Assembly: GCA_902791785.1 (NCBI GenBank)
Contig: CADAXH010000104.1
Span: forward strand, 1-8,922
Origin: an uncultured Ruminococcus sp.
GTDB lineage: Bacteria; Bacillota; Clostridia; Oscillospirales; CAG-272
DNA length: 8,922 nucleotides
Reading direction: 5' to 3'
Shown in pieces: positions 1-5,967 of the stretch. A program made the translations under genes and the position numbers. The notes below the pieces were generated by a model. The model saw only the letters and a program-made list of their open reading frames with translations. It ran no database searches and was not told the origin of the DNA. The number at the start of each line of letters is the position of its first letter. Position 1 is the first letter of the stretch.

Positions 1-618
1 CAGAAGAAGATGACCCAGTGGCAGCTCCGCGTCTCGGCCTATGCCGGACGCCTGCTCGACAGCCTGGACAAACTCGCGTGGACCGACTCACTCAAGGAGA
101 TGCAGCGCAACTGGATCGGCAAGTCCGAGGGCTGCGAAGTTGTGTTCGACACCGTCTGCGGCGACAAGCATCTGCCCATAACCATTTTCACAACACGTGT
201 CGACACTATTTTCGGTGTGACCTTCATGGTCCTCGCCCCTGAGAGCGACCTGGTGCAGGAGCTCACCACTCCCGAACAGGCCGGGGCCGTCGCCGAATAC
301 ATCCAGCAGGTCAAGAAAAAGACCGAGCGCGAGCGTATCGCCGAGACCAAGACCGTCACCGGCGTGTTCGCCGGCTCCTACGGCATCAACCCCCTCACGG
401 GCGAGCGCATTCCGATCTGGATCTCCGAATATGTGCTCGCGGGCTACGGCACCGGCGCCATCATGGCAGTGCCGGCGCATGACAGCCGCGACTATGTCTT
501 CGCCAAGACTTTCAACCTCCCCATCGTCCCCATCATCGAGGGGTGCGATGTAAGTGAGCAGAGTTTCGACGCCAAGGAAGGCAAGATGTGCAACTCCGGT
601 TTCCTGAACGGATTGGAA
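1..618 (+). CDS. leuS: Leucyl-tRNA synthetase, internal fragment (foreign to the rest of the window)
   Basis: This is an internal part of leucyl-tRNA synthetase, which charges tRNA-Leu and hydrolyses mischarged tRNA. The frame is open from base 1, so the N-terminal catalytic HIGH half lies outside the window. Visible family landmarks are QRNWIGKSEG near bases 103-132, the threonine-rich editing motif TTRVDTIFGVTFMVLAPE (about 190-243) and GTGAIMAVPAHDSRD (about 451-495), whose aspartate is the conserved editing-site residue. GCDVSEQSFDAKEG and CNSGFLNGLE follow, in wording I associate with Bacteroidetes LeuRS. Homology stops at NGLE (bases 607-618), inside the editing insertion; the rest of the editing domain, the KMSKS loop and the anticodon-binding domain are missing. 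Codon use is GC-rich, unlike every downstream gene. The family call is secure; the Bacteroidetes origin is from memory of family sequences. Confidence 0.9.
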
Positions 619-627
619 GAATCGGAT
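607..627. other. Probable chimeric junction
   Basis: Within these bases the sequence switches from GC-rich leuS coding to A/T-rich coding of an unrelated membrane protein, without a change of frame. LeuRS similarity ends at NGLE (to base 618) and a hydrophobic segment starts within eight codons. There is no insertion sequence, tRNA, direct repeat or integrase nearby that would explain a natural join. An assembly join between two gut-type genomes is the simplest reading; a real deletion or recombination scar is possible but less likely. Confidence 0.75.
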
Positions 628-828
628 GTAACCTTAAACTTTGTCCTGGATGTGATATATTATGCGATAGGATTCCTTGTGGTATTTGCAGCTGTTTTCA
701 TTTCCCAGTTTGATTTTTCAAAATGGCAAAAAAAGAAAGAAAGCAATACAGAAGTCAAAACAGAGGAAACAAATACTGATATCATGGATGATAAAAACGA
801 AAATGTAACAAATAAGGGAGCGGTTTAA
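619..828 (+). CDS. C-terminal tail of an unidentified membrane protein (5' part lost at the junction)
   Basis: About 69 codons of low-GC coding sequence end at a TAA at 826-828. The tail begins with one long hydrophobic segment (roughly bases 634-702, including YYAIGFLVVFAAVF), fitting a final transmembrane helix. It is followed by FSKWQKKK, a basic patch typical of a cytoplasmic flank, and then a hydrophilic, Glu/Lys/Asn-rich tail. This shape fits the end of a multi-pass transporter or permease, but no family motif is present and I do not assign a function. The true start and most of the gene are missing because of the chimeric join upstream. It converges on murE, and its stop codon overlaps the murE stop codon inside a palindrome. 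Confidence 0.6.
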   Translation, partial: ESDVTLNFVLDVIYYAIGFLVVFAAVFISQFDFSKWQKKKESNTEVKTEETNTDIMDDKNENVTNKGAV

Positions 829-837
829 ACTGCTCCC
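816..837. terminator. Bidirectional palindromic terminator containing both convergent stop codons
   Basis: The arms GGGAGC (816-821) and GCTCCC (832-837) flank the self-complementary core GTTTAAAC (823-830), all centred on the same point; only the pair 822/831 is mismatched (a G-U wobble in the + transcript). The stop of the rightward membrane-protein tail (826-828) and the murE stop (825-827 on the minus strand) both lie in the core. The minus-strand transcript continues into UUAUUUGUU, a reasonable U-rich tail; the + side has only a weak U run. It probably ends both converging transcripts. Confidence 0.7.
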
Positions 838-2282
838 GATTTCTTTGTATATTGTTTTATAAGTTTTTCTTCATCAAACGGTTCTTTAACGGAATTAATC
901 AGCTGGTATTTTTCATGTCCCTTTCCGGCAAACACAACTATATCTCCGTCTTCTGCAATTGATACAGCATATTTTATTGCCTCTTTGCGGTCATTGATGA
1001 CAATGTATTCAGATGTCATATACCGGGATATTTCCGAAGAAATTTCTTCCGGAGGTTCATTGTTCGGATTATCTGATGTTATAATGCTCAGATCGGCATA
1101 TTTTGAGGCCGCTGAAGCGAGTTCGCGCCTTCTGATTTGTGTTCTTCCGCCCACAGAGCCAAACACGCATATAAGCCTGTTTTCTGGCTTTAAAGAAGAC
1201 AAAAGCTTTTCCATGCTGTCTCCGTTATGTGCATAGTCTATTATAAACTTTACACCGCTTAAAGGAGTGTCGACAATCTGGAATCTTCCCGGAATGGAAA
1301 TATTTTCAAGGGAAGCTGCAGAATCTTTTACCTGAATACCTGCTTTTTCGGCGCAGAGTATTGCCGCGAGCGCATTTGAAACCGAGTAATGACCGGGCAT
1401 GGGTAGAAAAGTATCTACTCCGTCGACAGTGTAATATGTCCTGATACCTTCTTCATGTATATTATATGCGGACATACTGCAATCACTGTTTTCAATTGAA
1501 TACGTGTACAAGCTTCCTGTTGATGCAGCCATGAACTCTTCTGAGAATTCGCTGTCAAGATTAATGATTGAATGATCAGCGAGAGAGAACAATTGTTTTT
1601 TGAATTCTTTGTATTCCTCAAAGCTGCCGTGTTCTCCGGGACCTATGTGGTCCGGGGATATGTTTGTAAAGATTGCAAAATCAAACCACAGTCCGAATAT
1701 TCTGTTCAGCATTATGGCCTGAGAAGATACTTCCATGACGCAATATTCATATTGTTCATTAGCCATAAGATCAAGATAGCCGTACAATTCAAGGCTTGCC
1801 GGAGTGGTGTTTTCCGTTTCAATGACTCTGTCAAGCAAAGTGACTCCGCAGGTTCCTATAACCGCCGTCTTCCTTCCGCTGTCATTCAGTATTTTGGACA
1901 GCATGTATGAGCAGCTGGTTTTGCCCTTGGTTCCTGTTATTCCGATCAGTTTGATTCTGCATTCGGGATGATTGAACCAGTTTGCGGATATGACTGCAAG
2001 CGCAATATGTGTGTCTGTTGATATTATTTGTATGCAGTCGTCAGACAAGGGAAGTTCTCTCATGCAAACGAACACTCTTGCCCCGTGGTTGTAGGCATCC
2101 GCTGCATAATTGTGACCATCGGATTTTGCACCAACTATGCAGACAAACAGAGAATTCCGTGTGTACTTCGAAGAATTGTATGAAATCCCGGAAACTTCAG
2201 TTGCAGCAAGAACATCTGATGTTTCACCGATGCAATTAACAGTTGTATAATTAAGTCCTGAAATCAAATCTTTAAGTTTCAT
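825..2282 (-). CDS. murE: UDP-N-acetylmuramyl-dipeptide ligase MurE, predicted L-lysine-adding type
   Basis: MurE is the cytoplasmic Mur ligase that adds the third amino acid to UDP-MurNAc-L-Ala-D-Glu using ATP. The 485-residue protein has the normal length. It shows the Mur ATP-binding motif GITGTKGKTS (114-123), TTPASLELYG (159-168), MEVSSQAI (183-190), DHIGPGEH (211-218), a candidate carbamylated lysine in EFKKQLF (near K228), IDYAHNGDS (348-356) and AGKGHEKYQ (452-460). The substrate-selecting motif reads DNPN (404-407), not the DNPR of diaminopimelate-adding enzymes. DHIGPxEH, YAHNGDS and a D(D/N)PN motif match streptococcal and staphylococcal lysine-type enzymes as I remember them. The start overlaps the racemase stop as ATGA (2279-2282) with no good ribosome binding site, so translation is probably coupled. 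It is the last gene of aslA-racD-murE. MurE identity is very secure; lysine specificity is a strong inference. Confidence 0.95.
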   Translation of the reverse strand: MKLKDLISGLNYTTVNCIGETSDVLAATEVSGISYNSSKYTRNSLFVCIVGAKSDGHNYAADAYNHGARVFVCMRELPLSDDCIQIISTDTHIALAVISANWFNHPECRIKLIGITGTKGKTSCSYMLSKILNDSGRKTAVIGTCGVTLLDRVIETENTTPASLELYGYLDLMANEQYEYCVMEVSSQAIMLNRIFGLWFDFAIFTNISPDHIGPGEHGSFEEYKEFKKQLFSLADHSIINLDSEFSEEFMAASTGSLYTYSIENSDCSMSAYNIHEEGIRTYYTVDGVDTFLPMPGHYSVSNALAAILCAEKAGIQVKDSAASLENISIPGRFQIVDTPLSGVKFIIDYAHNGDSMEKLLSSLKPENRLICVFGSVGGRTQIRRRELASAASKYADLSIITSDNPNNEPPEEISSEISRYMTSEYIVINDRKEAIKYAVSIAEDGDIVVFAGKGHEKYQLINSVKEPFDEEKLIKQYTKKSGAV

Positions 2283-3004
2283 AGCAGCAAATTATCAAAG
2301 CCTATCGGCTCACATCCGCATTCTTCTATTGAAACTTTGGCAAGAACTTCCAATGAATCAACAAATTTCAGATCAGAAGGAGCATTGTCCAGCGGTATCA
2401 AAGACAACTCCGTGCACCCGATGAGAAGACAGTCGCAATCTTTTTCTTTCAAAGATTTCGCCACCCTGAAAAAGTCTGTCGGGTCAGTGTCGTTGTTGTT
2501 TTTGATCCGGTTGTATATTATGTCCATTATTATCTTCTGGTTCTCTTCATCAGGAACGACATAGTCCAGTCCCATTCTGTCGCACTCACGTTTATATGAA
2601 CCTGAAAGAATAGTTCCGTCAGTTGCCAAAAGGCCTACTTTTTTTGCTCCGATTCTTTTGATGTATCCGGTTGTGAGTTCAACTATATTCAATACAGGAA
2701 CCCCTGATGCCTTGTTGAGTTCGTCATAGAAAAAATGCGCAGTGTTACAAGGAACAGAAATGATTTCTGCTCCTGCATTTTCAAGCAATTTAATCCCCTC
2801 GATCATCTGCGGCAGAGGAGAAACATCGCATTTTCCGGTGATAAACTCGGTTCTGTCAGGGGTACTGGCACCGCTCAAAACTATAACATCCAGGTGATCC
2901 TGGTCACATGATGCTTTTGTATGTTCGGTAATCATTTTGTAGAAAATGACGCTGGCCATCGGGCCGAGTCCGCCGAGTATTCCCAATCTTTTCTTTTCCT
3001 GCAT
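2279..3004 (-). CDS. racD: Aspartate/glutamate racemase family protein, probable aspartate racemase
   Basis: This cofactor-independent racemase would interconvert L- and D-aspartate through a two-cysteine mechanism. The 241-residue protein begins with the family signature LGILGGLGPMAS (7-18). It carries both catalytic cysteines: C86 in PCNTAHFFYDEL and C197 in GCTELSLIP. STPDRTEFI (47-55) is a typical substrate-region motif. The start is supported by AGGAAGG (3009-3015) just upstream, at the very end of the D-aspartate ligase gene, which stops 11 bases before this start. The 3' end overlaps murE by four bases. Placement between an ATP-grasp D-aspartate ligase and a lysine-type murE argues that it supplies D-Asp for the wall crossbridge. 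It lacks the N-terminal signature of the dedicated glutamate racemase MurI. Aspartate over glutamate as substrate is inferred from the neighbours. Confidence 0.9.
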   Translation of the reverse strand: MQEKKRLGILGGLGPMASVIFYKMITEHTKASCDQDHLDVIVLSGASTPDRTEFITGKCDVSPLPQMIEGIKLLENAGAEIISVPCNTAHFFYDELNKASGVPVLNIVELTTGYIKRIGAKKVGLLATDGTILSGSYKRECDRMGLDYVVPDEENQKIIMDIIYNRIKNNNDTDPTDFFRVAKSLKEKDCDCLLIGCTELSLIPLDNAPSDLKFVDSLEVLAKVSIEECGCEPIGFDNLLL

Positions 3005-3015
3005 TAGGCCTTCCT

Positions 3016-4230
3016 CTAATTGTATTTTCTGTATTTTCCAAAATACCTGAATGTGTGAATGTTTACAAAGAATAATCTCTTGATGTTTTTCAGATCTTTT
3101 CCGTACCAGAGAGTTGAAGCATGTTTTCCTTGTTTTACAAGATCTTTGAGTTTTCTGACAAGCAAATCATCTTTCAGATACTTGTAAACTACCAGTCTGG
3201 GAACGGTGTGCCAGAAGAATTCGTCTTTGCAGATCTTTATGTCAAGATCGAATGAATTGTGACGATCCCTGTACAGGCAATCAGCTATATTGTTGCCTGA
3301 AGATGTGACGTAGTAATTGCTTCTGCCTTGTCTCAGGTTGATTTCAAAAACCTTGAATTTCTTGTCCCGTTCGTCATATTTGATGTCAAAGTTTGAAAAA
3401 CCGATGAACCTGATATCATTTAAAAAGTCTTTTAGTTTGCTGATAAGTTCCTCGTTATATTCTGTTATTACAGCTGTATGGTTGCCAAGTCCTTTGGGTG
3501 TGTGTTCTTCAAGAAGAACATGGCCAAGAGACATCATCCTGACTTTTCCGTGCGAATCAGAATAATTGGTCAGGACATACATTTTGCTGTCGTCTCCGGG
3601 AATCATGTCCTGGATAATGACTGAGTCTTCGTAACCTGCATCATATATCTTCCTGACAATCTGTTTTGCTTTTTCTGCGCTGTTGGCTGAATAAACCTTT
3701 TTCATTCCTTCAAAAGGATGTTTCCAGTAAGAAGCTGATTTTGAAGGTTTTATTATTATCGGGTAAGCGAAGGGAAGTTTTCCGTCAAAAACGGAATAAT
3801 CAGAATCTCTTGTGAATATGTAAGTCTTCGGATAATCAATCCCGTATTTGTCGCACATGCGGTAAAAAGCTTCTTTTGATATCAGCTGACTTGCCAGATC
3901 ATAATCTATGTAAGGAGTGAAATAGTATTTGCTGAGCTGTTCGCGGTTTCGGATAATCATTTCCGCATATTCATCAGTGCATCCAAGCAGATACAGCTCC
4001 TGATCCTTGTGTTTTTCAGCAAAGTCCAGGAGCATTGGAATTGTTTTGGATTCATCAGGTAAATCTTTGACTATTGCAGCATCAATGATTGAACTGTCTG
4101 AAGTGAATCCGAGCTTAAGTATTCCAAAAGCATATGACTTGACATGAAACTGTTCATGAAAAGCTCTTGCAACACTGTATGCATTCAATTCAGCCCCCAG
4201 CAGCACCGGGGTGATGACCTTATCCGACAT
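3016..4230 (-). CDS. aslA: ATP-grasp D-aspartate ligase (beta-D-Asp to stem-peptide L-Lys)
   Basis: This predicted cytoplasmic ATP-grasp enzyme attaches D-aspartate through its beta-carboxyl to the epsilon-amino group of L-Lys in the peptidoglycan precursor, giving the side chain used for crossbridging. The 404-residue protein starts with TPVLLGAELNAYSVARAF (7-24) and has YFTPYIDYDLASQLISKEAF (103-122), close to my memory of Enterococcus faecium Aslfm. ATP-grasp landmarks follow: the ATP-binding lysine in IIIKPSKSASYW (K161), IIQDMIPGDDSKM (205-217), and metal-binding E296 and N298 in FEINLRQGRSN (295-305). The C-terminal ~100 residues lack an obvious motif. A GGAG at 4240-4243 supports the ATG. 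It leads an operon with the racemase 11 bases downstream and then murE. The nearest alternative is another carboxylate-amine ligase of the same fold, but the racemase plus lysine-type MurE context favours this role. Confidence 0.88.
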   Translation of the reverse strand: MSDKVITPVLLGAELNAYSVARAFHEQFHVKSYAFGILKLGFTSDSSIIDAAIVKDLPDESKTIPMLLDFAEKHKDQELYLLGCTDEYAEMIIRNREQLSKYYFTPYIDYDLASQLISKEAFYRMCDKYGIDYPKTYIFTRDSDYSVFDGKLPFAYPIIIKPSKSASYWKHPFEGMKKVYSANSAEKAKQIVRKIYDAGYEDSVIIQDMIPGDDSKMYVLTNYSDSHGKVRMMSLGHVLLEEHTPKGLGNHTAVITEYNEELISKLKDFLNDIRFIGFSNFDIKYDERDKKFKVFEINLRQGRSNYYVTSSGNNIADCLYRDRHNSFDLDIKICKDEFFWHTVPRLVVYKYLKDDLLVRKLKDLVKQGKHASTLWYGKDLKNIKRLFFVNIHTFRYFGKYRKYN

Positions 4231-4256
4231 TTATTTCATCTCCGAATTCTTAATAG

Positions 4257-4279
4257 AAAAAGCCCGCTGAAAAGCGGGC
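4257..4279 (-). terminator. Rho-independent terminator of the ferredoxin gene
   Basis: A perfect 7-bp GC-rich stem, GCCCGCT (4262-4268) and AGCGGGC (4273-4279), closes a four-base loop. On the minus strand it is followed by five Ts (4257-4261). It lies 12 bases past the ferredoxin stop codon and 26 bases before the aslA start, so it separates the two units or tunes read-through between them. Confidence 0.88.
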
Positions 4280-4291
4280 GTAGTAAATGAA

Positions 4292-4465
4292 TTACTCCTG
4301 TTCTGGAGCTTCAACGGGACAAACGCTTGCGCAAGAACCGCATTCGATGCACTTATCTGGATCGATAACGTATTTTCCGTCATTCTCTGTGATAGCTTCT
4401 ACTGGGCAATTGTCAGCACATGTTCCGCATCCGATGCATTTTTCGGCATCAATTTTGTAGGGCAT
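4292..4465 (-). CDS. 2[4Fe-4S] ferredoxin, clostridial type
   Basis: This small soluble electron carrier has 57 residues. It holds two complete cluster motifs: CIGCGTCADNCP (C10, C13, C16, C20) and CIECGSCASVCP (C39, C42, C45, C49), the classic arrangement for two low-potential [4Fe-4S] clusters. The ATG at 4463-4465 is chosen over an in-frame GTG at 4472-4474: a GGAG at 4476-4479 sits eight bases from this ATG but directly abuts the GTG. The gene has its own near-consensus promoter and its own terminator, so it is probably a highly expressed single-gene unit. Partners cannot be read from the context, but such ferredoxins serve pyruvate:ferredoxin oxidoreductase, hydrogenases and related enzymes in anaerobes. 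This supports an anaerobic host. Confidence 0.96.
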   Translation of the reverse strand: MPYKIDAEKCIGCGTCADNCPVEAITENDGKYVIDPDKCIECGSCASVCPVEAPEQE

Positions 4466-4512
4466 AATAATCACTCCGTTCCGATACAGCCTACACGTGT
4501 ATCTTTACTTGC

Positions 4513-4540
4513 ATTATAGCACAAAAATCATAAATGTCAA
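4513..4540 (-). promoter_or_regulatory. Near-consensus sigma-A promoter for the ferredoxin gene
   Basis: Read on the minus strand, a perfect -35 TTGACA (4535-4540) is followed after 16 bases by a perfect -10 TATAAT (4513-4518), preceded by TGC as an extended -10. The predicted transcript starts near 4506 and gives a leader of about 40 bases before the ferredoxin ATG. All elements match consensus, so strong constitutive expression is expected. Confidence 0.85.
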
Positions 4541-4562
4541 ACAAAATGGGGCACTTTTTTCG

Positions 4563-4586
4563 ACTTTTTGTCAATCAACAAAAAGT
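4563..4586. repeat. 9-bp perfect inverted repeat between two divergent promoters
   Basis: ACTTTTTGT (4563-4571) and ACAAAAAGT (4578-4586) are exact reverse complements separated by six bases. The repeat lies just upstream of the ferredoxin -35 (4535-4540) and about 35 bases upstream of the darA -35. It could be an operator, or an A/T-rich hairpin with no GC content in its outer arms beyond one pair at each end. No known regulator motif is recognised. Confidence 0.55.
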
Positions 4587-4621
4587 ATCTTGAATGCCGC
4601 CATTTTCCGGAATCGAAAATA

Positions 4622-4669
4622 TTTACAAAAATATAAAATTAAGCTATAATATAAAAAACTAGCTGGAGG
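4622..4669 (+). promoter_or_regulatory. Sigma-A promoter and ribosome binding site of darA-holB-ricT
   Basis: TTTACA (4622-4627) and TATAAT (4645-4650) are spaced by 17 bases, one mismatch from consensus. Transcription would begin near 4657, giving a leader under 20 bases. GGAGG (4665-4669) sits five bases before the darA ATG, a strong ribosome binding site. Confidence 0.82.
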
Positions 4670-4674
4670 CACAT

Positions 4675-4947
4675 ATGAAACTGTTACTCGCAATAGTCAA
4701 CAATGATGACGCACATTTTGTAAACACATGCCTGACTTCTGAAGGCTTTCATGTTACGAAAATATCATCAACAGGCGGATTCCTGATGAATGGTAACTCT
4801 ACGTTTATCATAGGTATTGAGGATGACCAGGTTGATGCTGCACTTGAGGTTATAAAAAGAAACTCACAAAAGAGACAAATAAACGTAATAAATGTCGGCG
4901 GAGCAACCGTCTTCATTTTGGGTGTGGAAAAATACATTCATCTGTGA
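4675..4947 (+). CDS. darA: PII-like cyclic-di-AMP receptor DarA (PstA/YaaQ family), short-loop form
   Basis: DarA is a trimeric PII-like cytosolic protein that binds c-di-AMP. The family core is clear: MKLLLAIVNNDDA at the start, FHVTKISSTGGFLMNGNSTF (25-44), IGIEDDQVDAALEVIKRNSQKR (47-68) and the closing VGGATVFILGVEKY (74-87). The protein is only 90 residues, against about 109 in Bacillus subtilis. The shortfall falls between QKR (66-68) and VGGATVF (74-80), where the family normally has a long glycine- and proline-containing loop. The residue before VTK is His (H26), where the Bacillus protein has Arg. The gene opens an operon with holB four bases downstream and then ricT, matching the darA-holB-yaaT order of Bacillus but without yaaR. 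Family assignment is secure; retained c-di-AMP binding is not shown. Confidence 0.92.
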   Translation: MKLLLAIVNNDDAHFVNTCLTSEGFHVTKISSTGGFLMNGNSTFIIGIEDDQVDAALEVIKRNSQKRQINVINVGGATVFILGVEKYIHL

Positions 4948-4951
4948 TTAT

Positions 4952-5953
4952 ATGGACAATATATTATTCGGTAACGAAGAAAGCATTCAATTGTTTGAAA
5001 GCCTGATCGGCACAGGAAAACTTGCTCATGCCTATCTTTTGGTCGGAAACAGAGGGTCCGGGAAAAAGACGATGTGCAAACAAATAGTGCTGAGACTCGC
5101 TGAAAAATCCATAAAGTCAGATCCGTCGCTGTTCAACAGAATAAATGACGGAAACTGTCCCGATGTCAAATATGTAAGAAGAGAAGACGGCAAGAAAAGC
5201 ATGGGTGTCGATCTGGTGAGAAACGTCATTGAAGACACATCCATGACTCCCTTTGAACTTGACTTCAAAATGTACATTTTTGAGGAGGCTGAACTACTGA
5301 CAGTACAGGCACAGAATTCTTTGCTTAAAGTCATTGAAGAACCGCCTGCAAATGTATATTTTATGCTTCTTACGACAACACCATCCTCTCTGATACCAAC
5401 GGTCCGTTCAAGAGTTCAGACTATAAAGATGCAGTCTTTCACAAGTGAAAGAATTCTGAATTATCTGGAGGAAAAGAGACTTCTGGGCGTTGCCACTCAG
5501 GAGCAGATAAAATTTGCACTGGATTTTTCAGATGGTGCAATCGGCAAAGCGACCATGCTGCTAAAAGACGGAGATGCAGACTTTTCAGCATATTCAAGCA
5601 CAAAAAGAATAGTTGACGTTCAGAGCAGAAAAGGCGTCGGGGGGAACCTGATTGACATCATAAAGGAAGTAAAATCCTTTGTTGGCACGTCAGACAAAAG
5701 GGGACAGCTGTCACTGCTGCTCACATATCTGTTCAAAGCATACAGAGACCTGCTGAGCCTGAAAATATCCGAGAGTTATACATCTGTTTTCTTTAACAAT
5801 GATGAGGCAAATACATATGTTTCCCGGTTGTCTCTTGAGACAATTCAACAATCCGTGAATGTCATTTCAACATTACAGAAAGACAGCGCATTTAACTATA
5901 ATATAACTGCCGCATACAACGTTCTGGCCATAGGTTTATGGGAAGCGGCATAA
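4952..5953 (+). CDS. holB: DNA polymerase III subunit delta prime
   Basis: Delta prime is an AAA+ family subunit of the clamp loader that opens the beta sliding clamp at primed DNA. The 333-residue protein shows LAHAYLLVGNRGSGKKT (24-40) with an intact Walker A-like loop, a Walker B-like segment YIFEEAELL (108-116), AQNSLLKVIEEPP (120-132) and RSRVQ (152-156) at the arginine-finger (SRC) position. The C-terminal third is a helical collar-type domain. Only two cysteines (C42, C69) are present, so the usual four-cysteine zinc module of the first domain is absent. The start at 4952 is chosen because FGNEESIQLFE is the normal N-terminus; a longer in-frame start at 4892 would overlap darA by 56 bases. 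The four-base gap to darA suggests translational coupling. Confidence 0.93.
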   Translation: MDNILFGNEESIQLFESLIGTGKLAHAYLLVGNRGSGKKTMCKQIVLRLAEKSIKSDPSLFNRINDGNCPDVKYVRREDGKKSMGVDLVRNVIEDTSMTPFELDFKMYIFEEAELLTVQAQNSLLKVIEEPPANVYFMLLTTTPSSLIPTVRSRVQTIKMQSFTSERILNYLEEKRLLGVATQEQIKFALDFSDGAIGKATMLLKDGDADFSAYSSTKRIVDVQSRKGVGGNLIDIIKEVKSFVGTSDKRGQLSLLLTYLFKAYRDLLSLKISESYTSVFFNNDEANTYVSRLSLETIQQSVNVISTLQKDSAFNYNITAAYNVLAIGLWEAA

Positions 5954-5967
5954 ATTTGAGGTAGATA

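Noticed and set aside
10..828. A single 272-residue LeuRS/membrane fusion protein
   Set aside because: The LeuRS editing domain is cut mid-fold, composition changes at the same point and the tail is an unrelated membrane helix; the continuous frame is likely accidental.
2279..3004. Glutamate racemase MurI
   Set aside because: The MurI N-terminal aspartate/serine signature is absent; LGGLGPMAS is the signature of the aspartate/glutamate racemase branch, and the neighbour is a D-Asp ligase.
4466..4474. GTG start for the ferredoxin
   Set aside because: GGAG directly abuts the GTG, leaving no spacing, whereas it is eight bases from the ATG at 4465.
4892..4951. Upstream in-frame start for holB
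   Set aside because: It would overlap darA by 56 bases and add 20 residues that match no HolB N-terminus; the ATG at 4952 fits the family.
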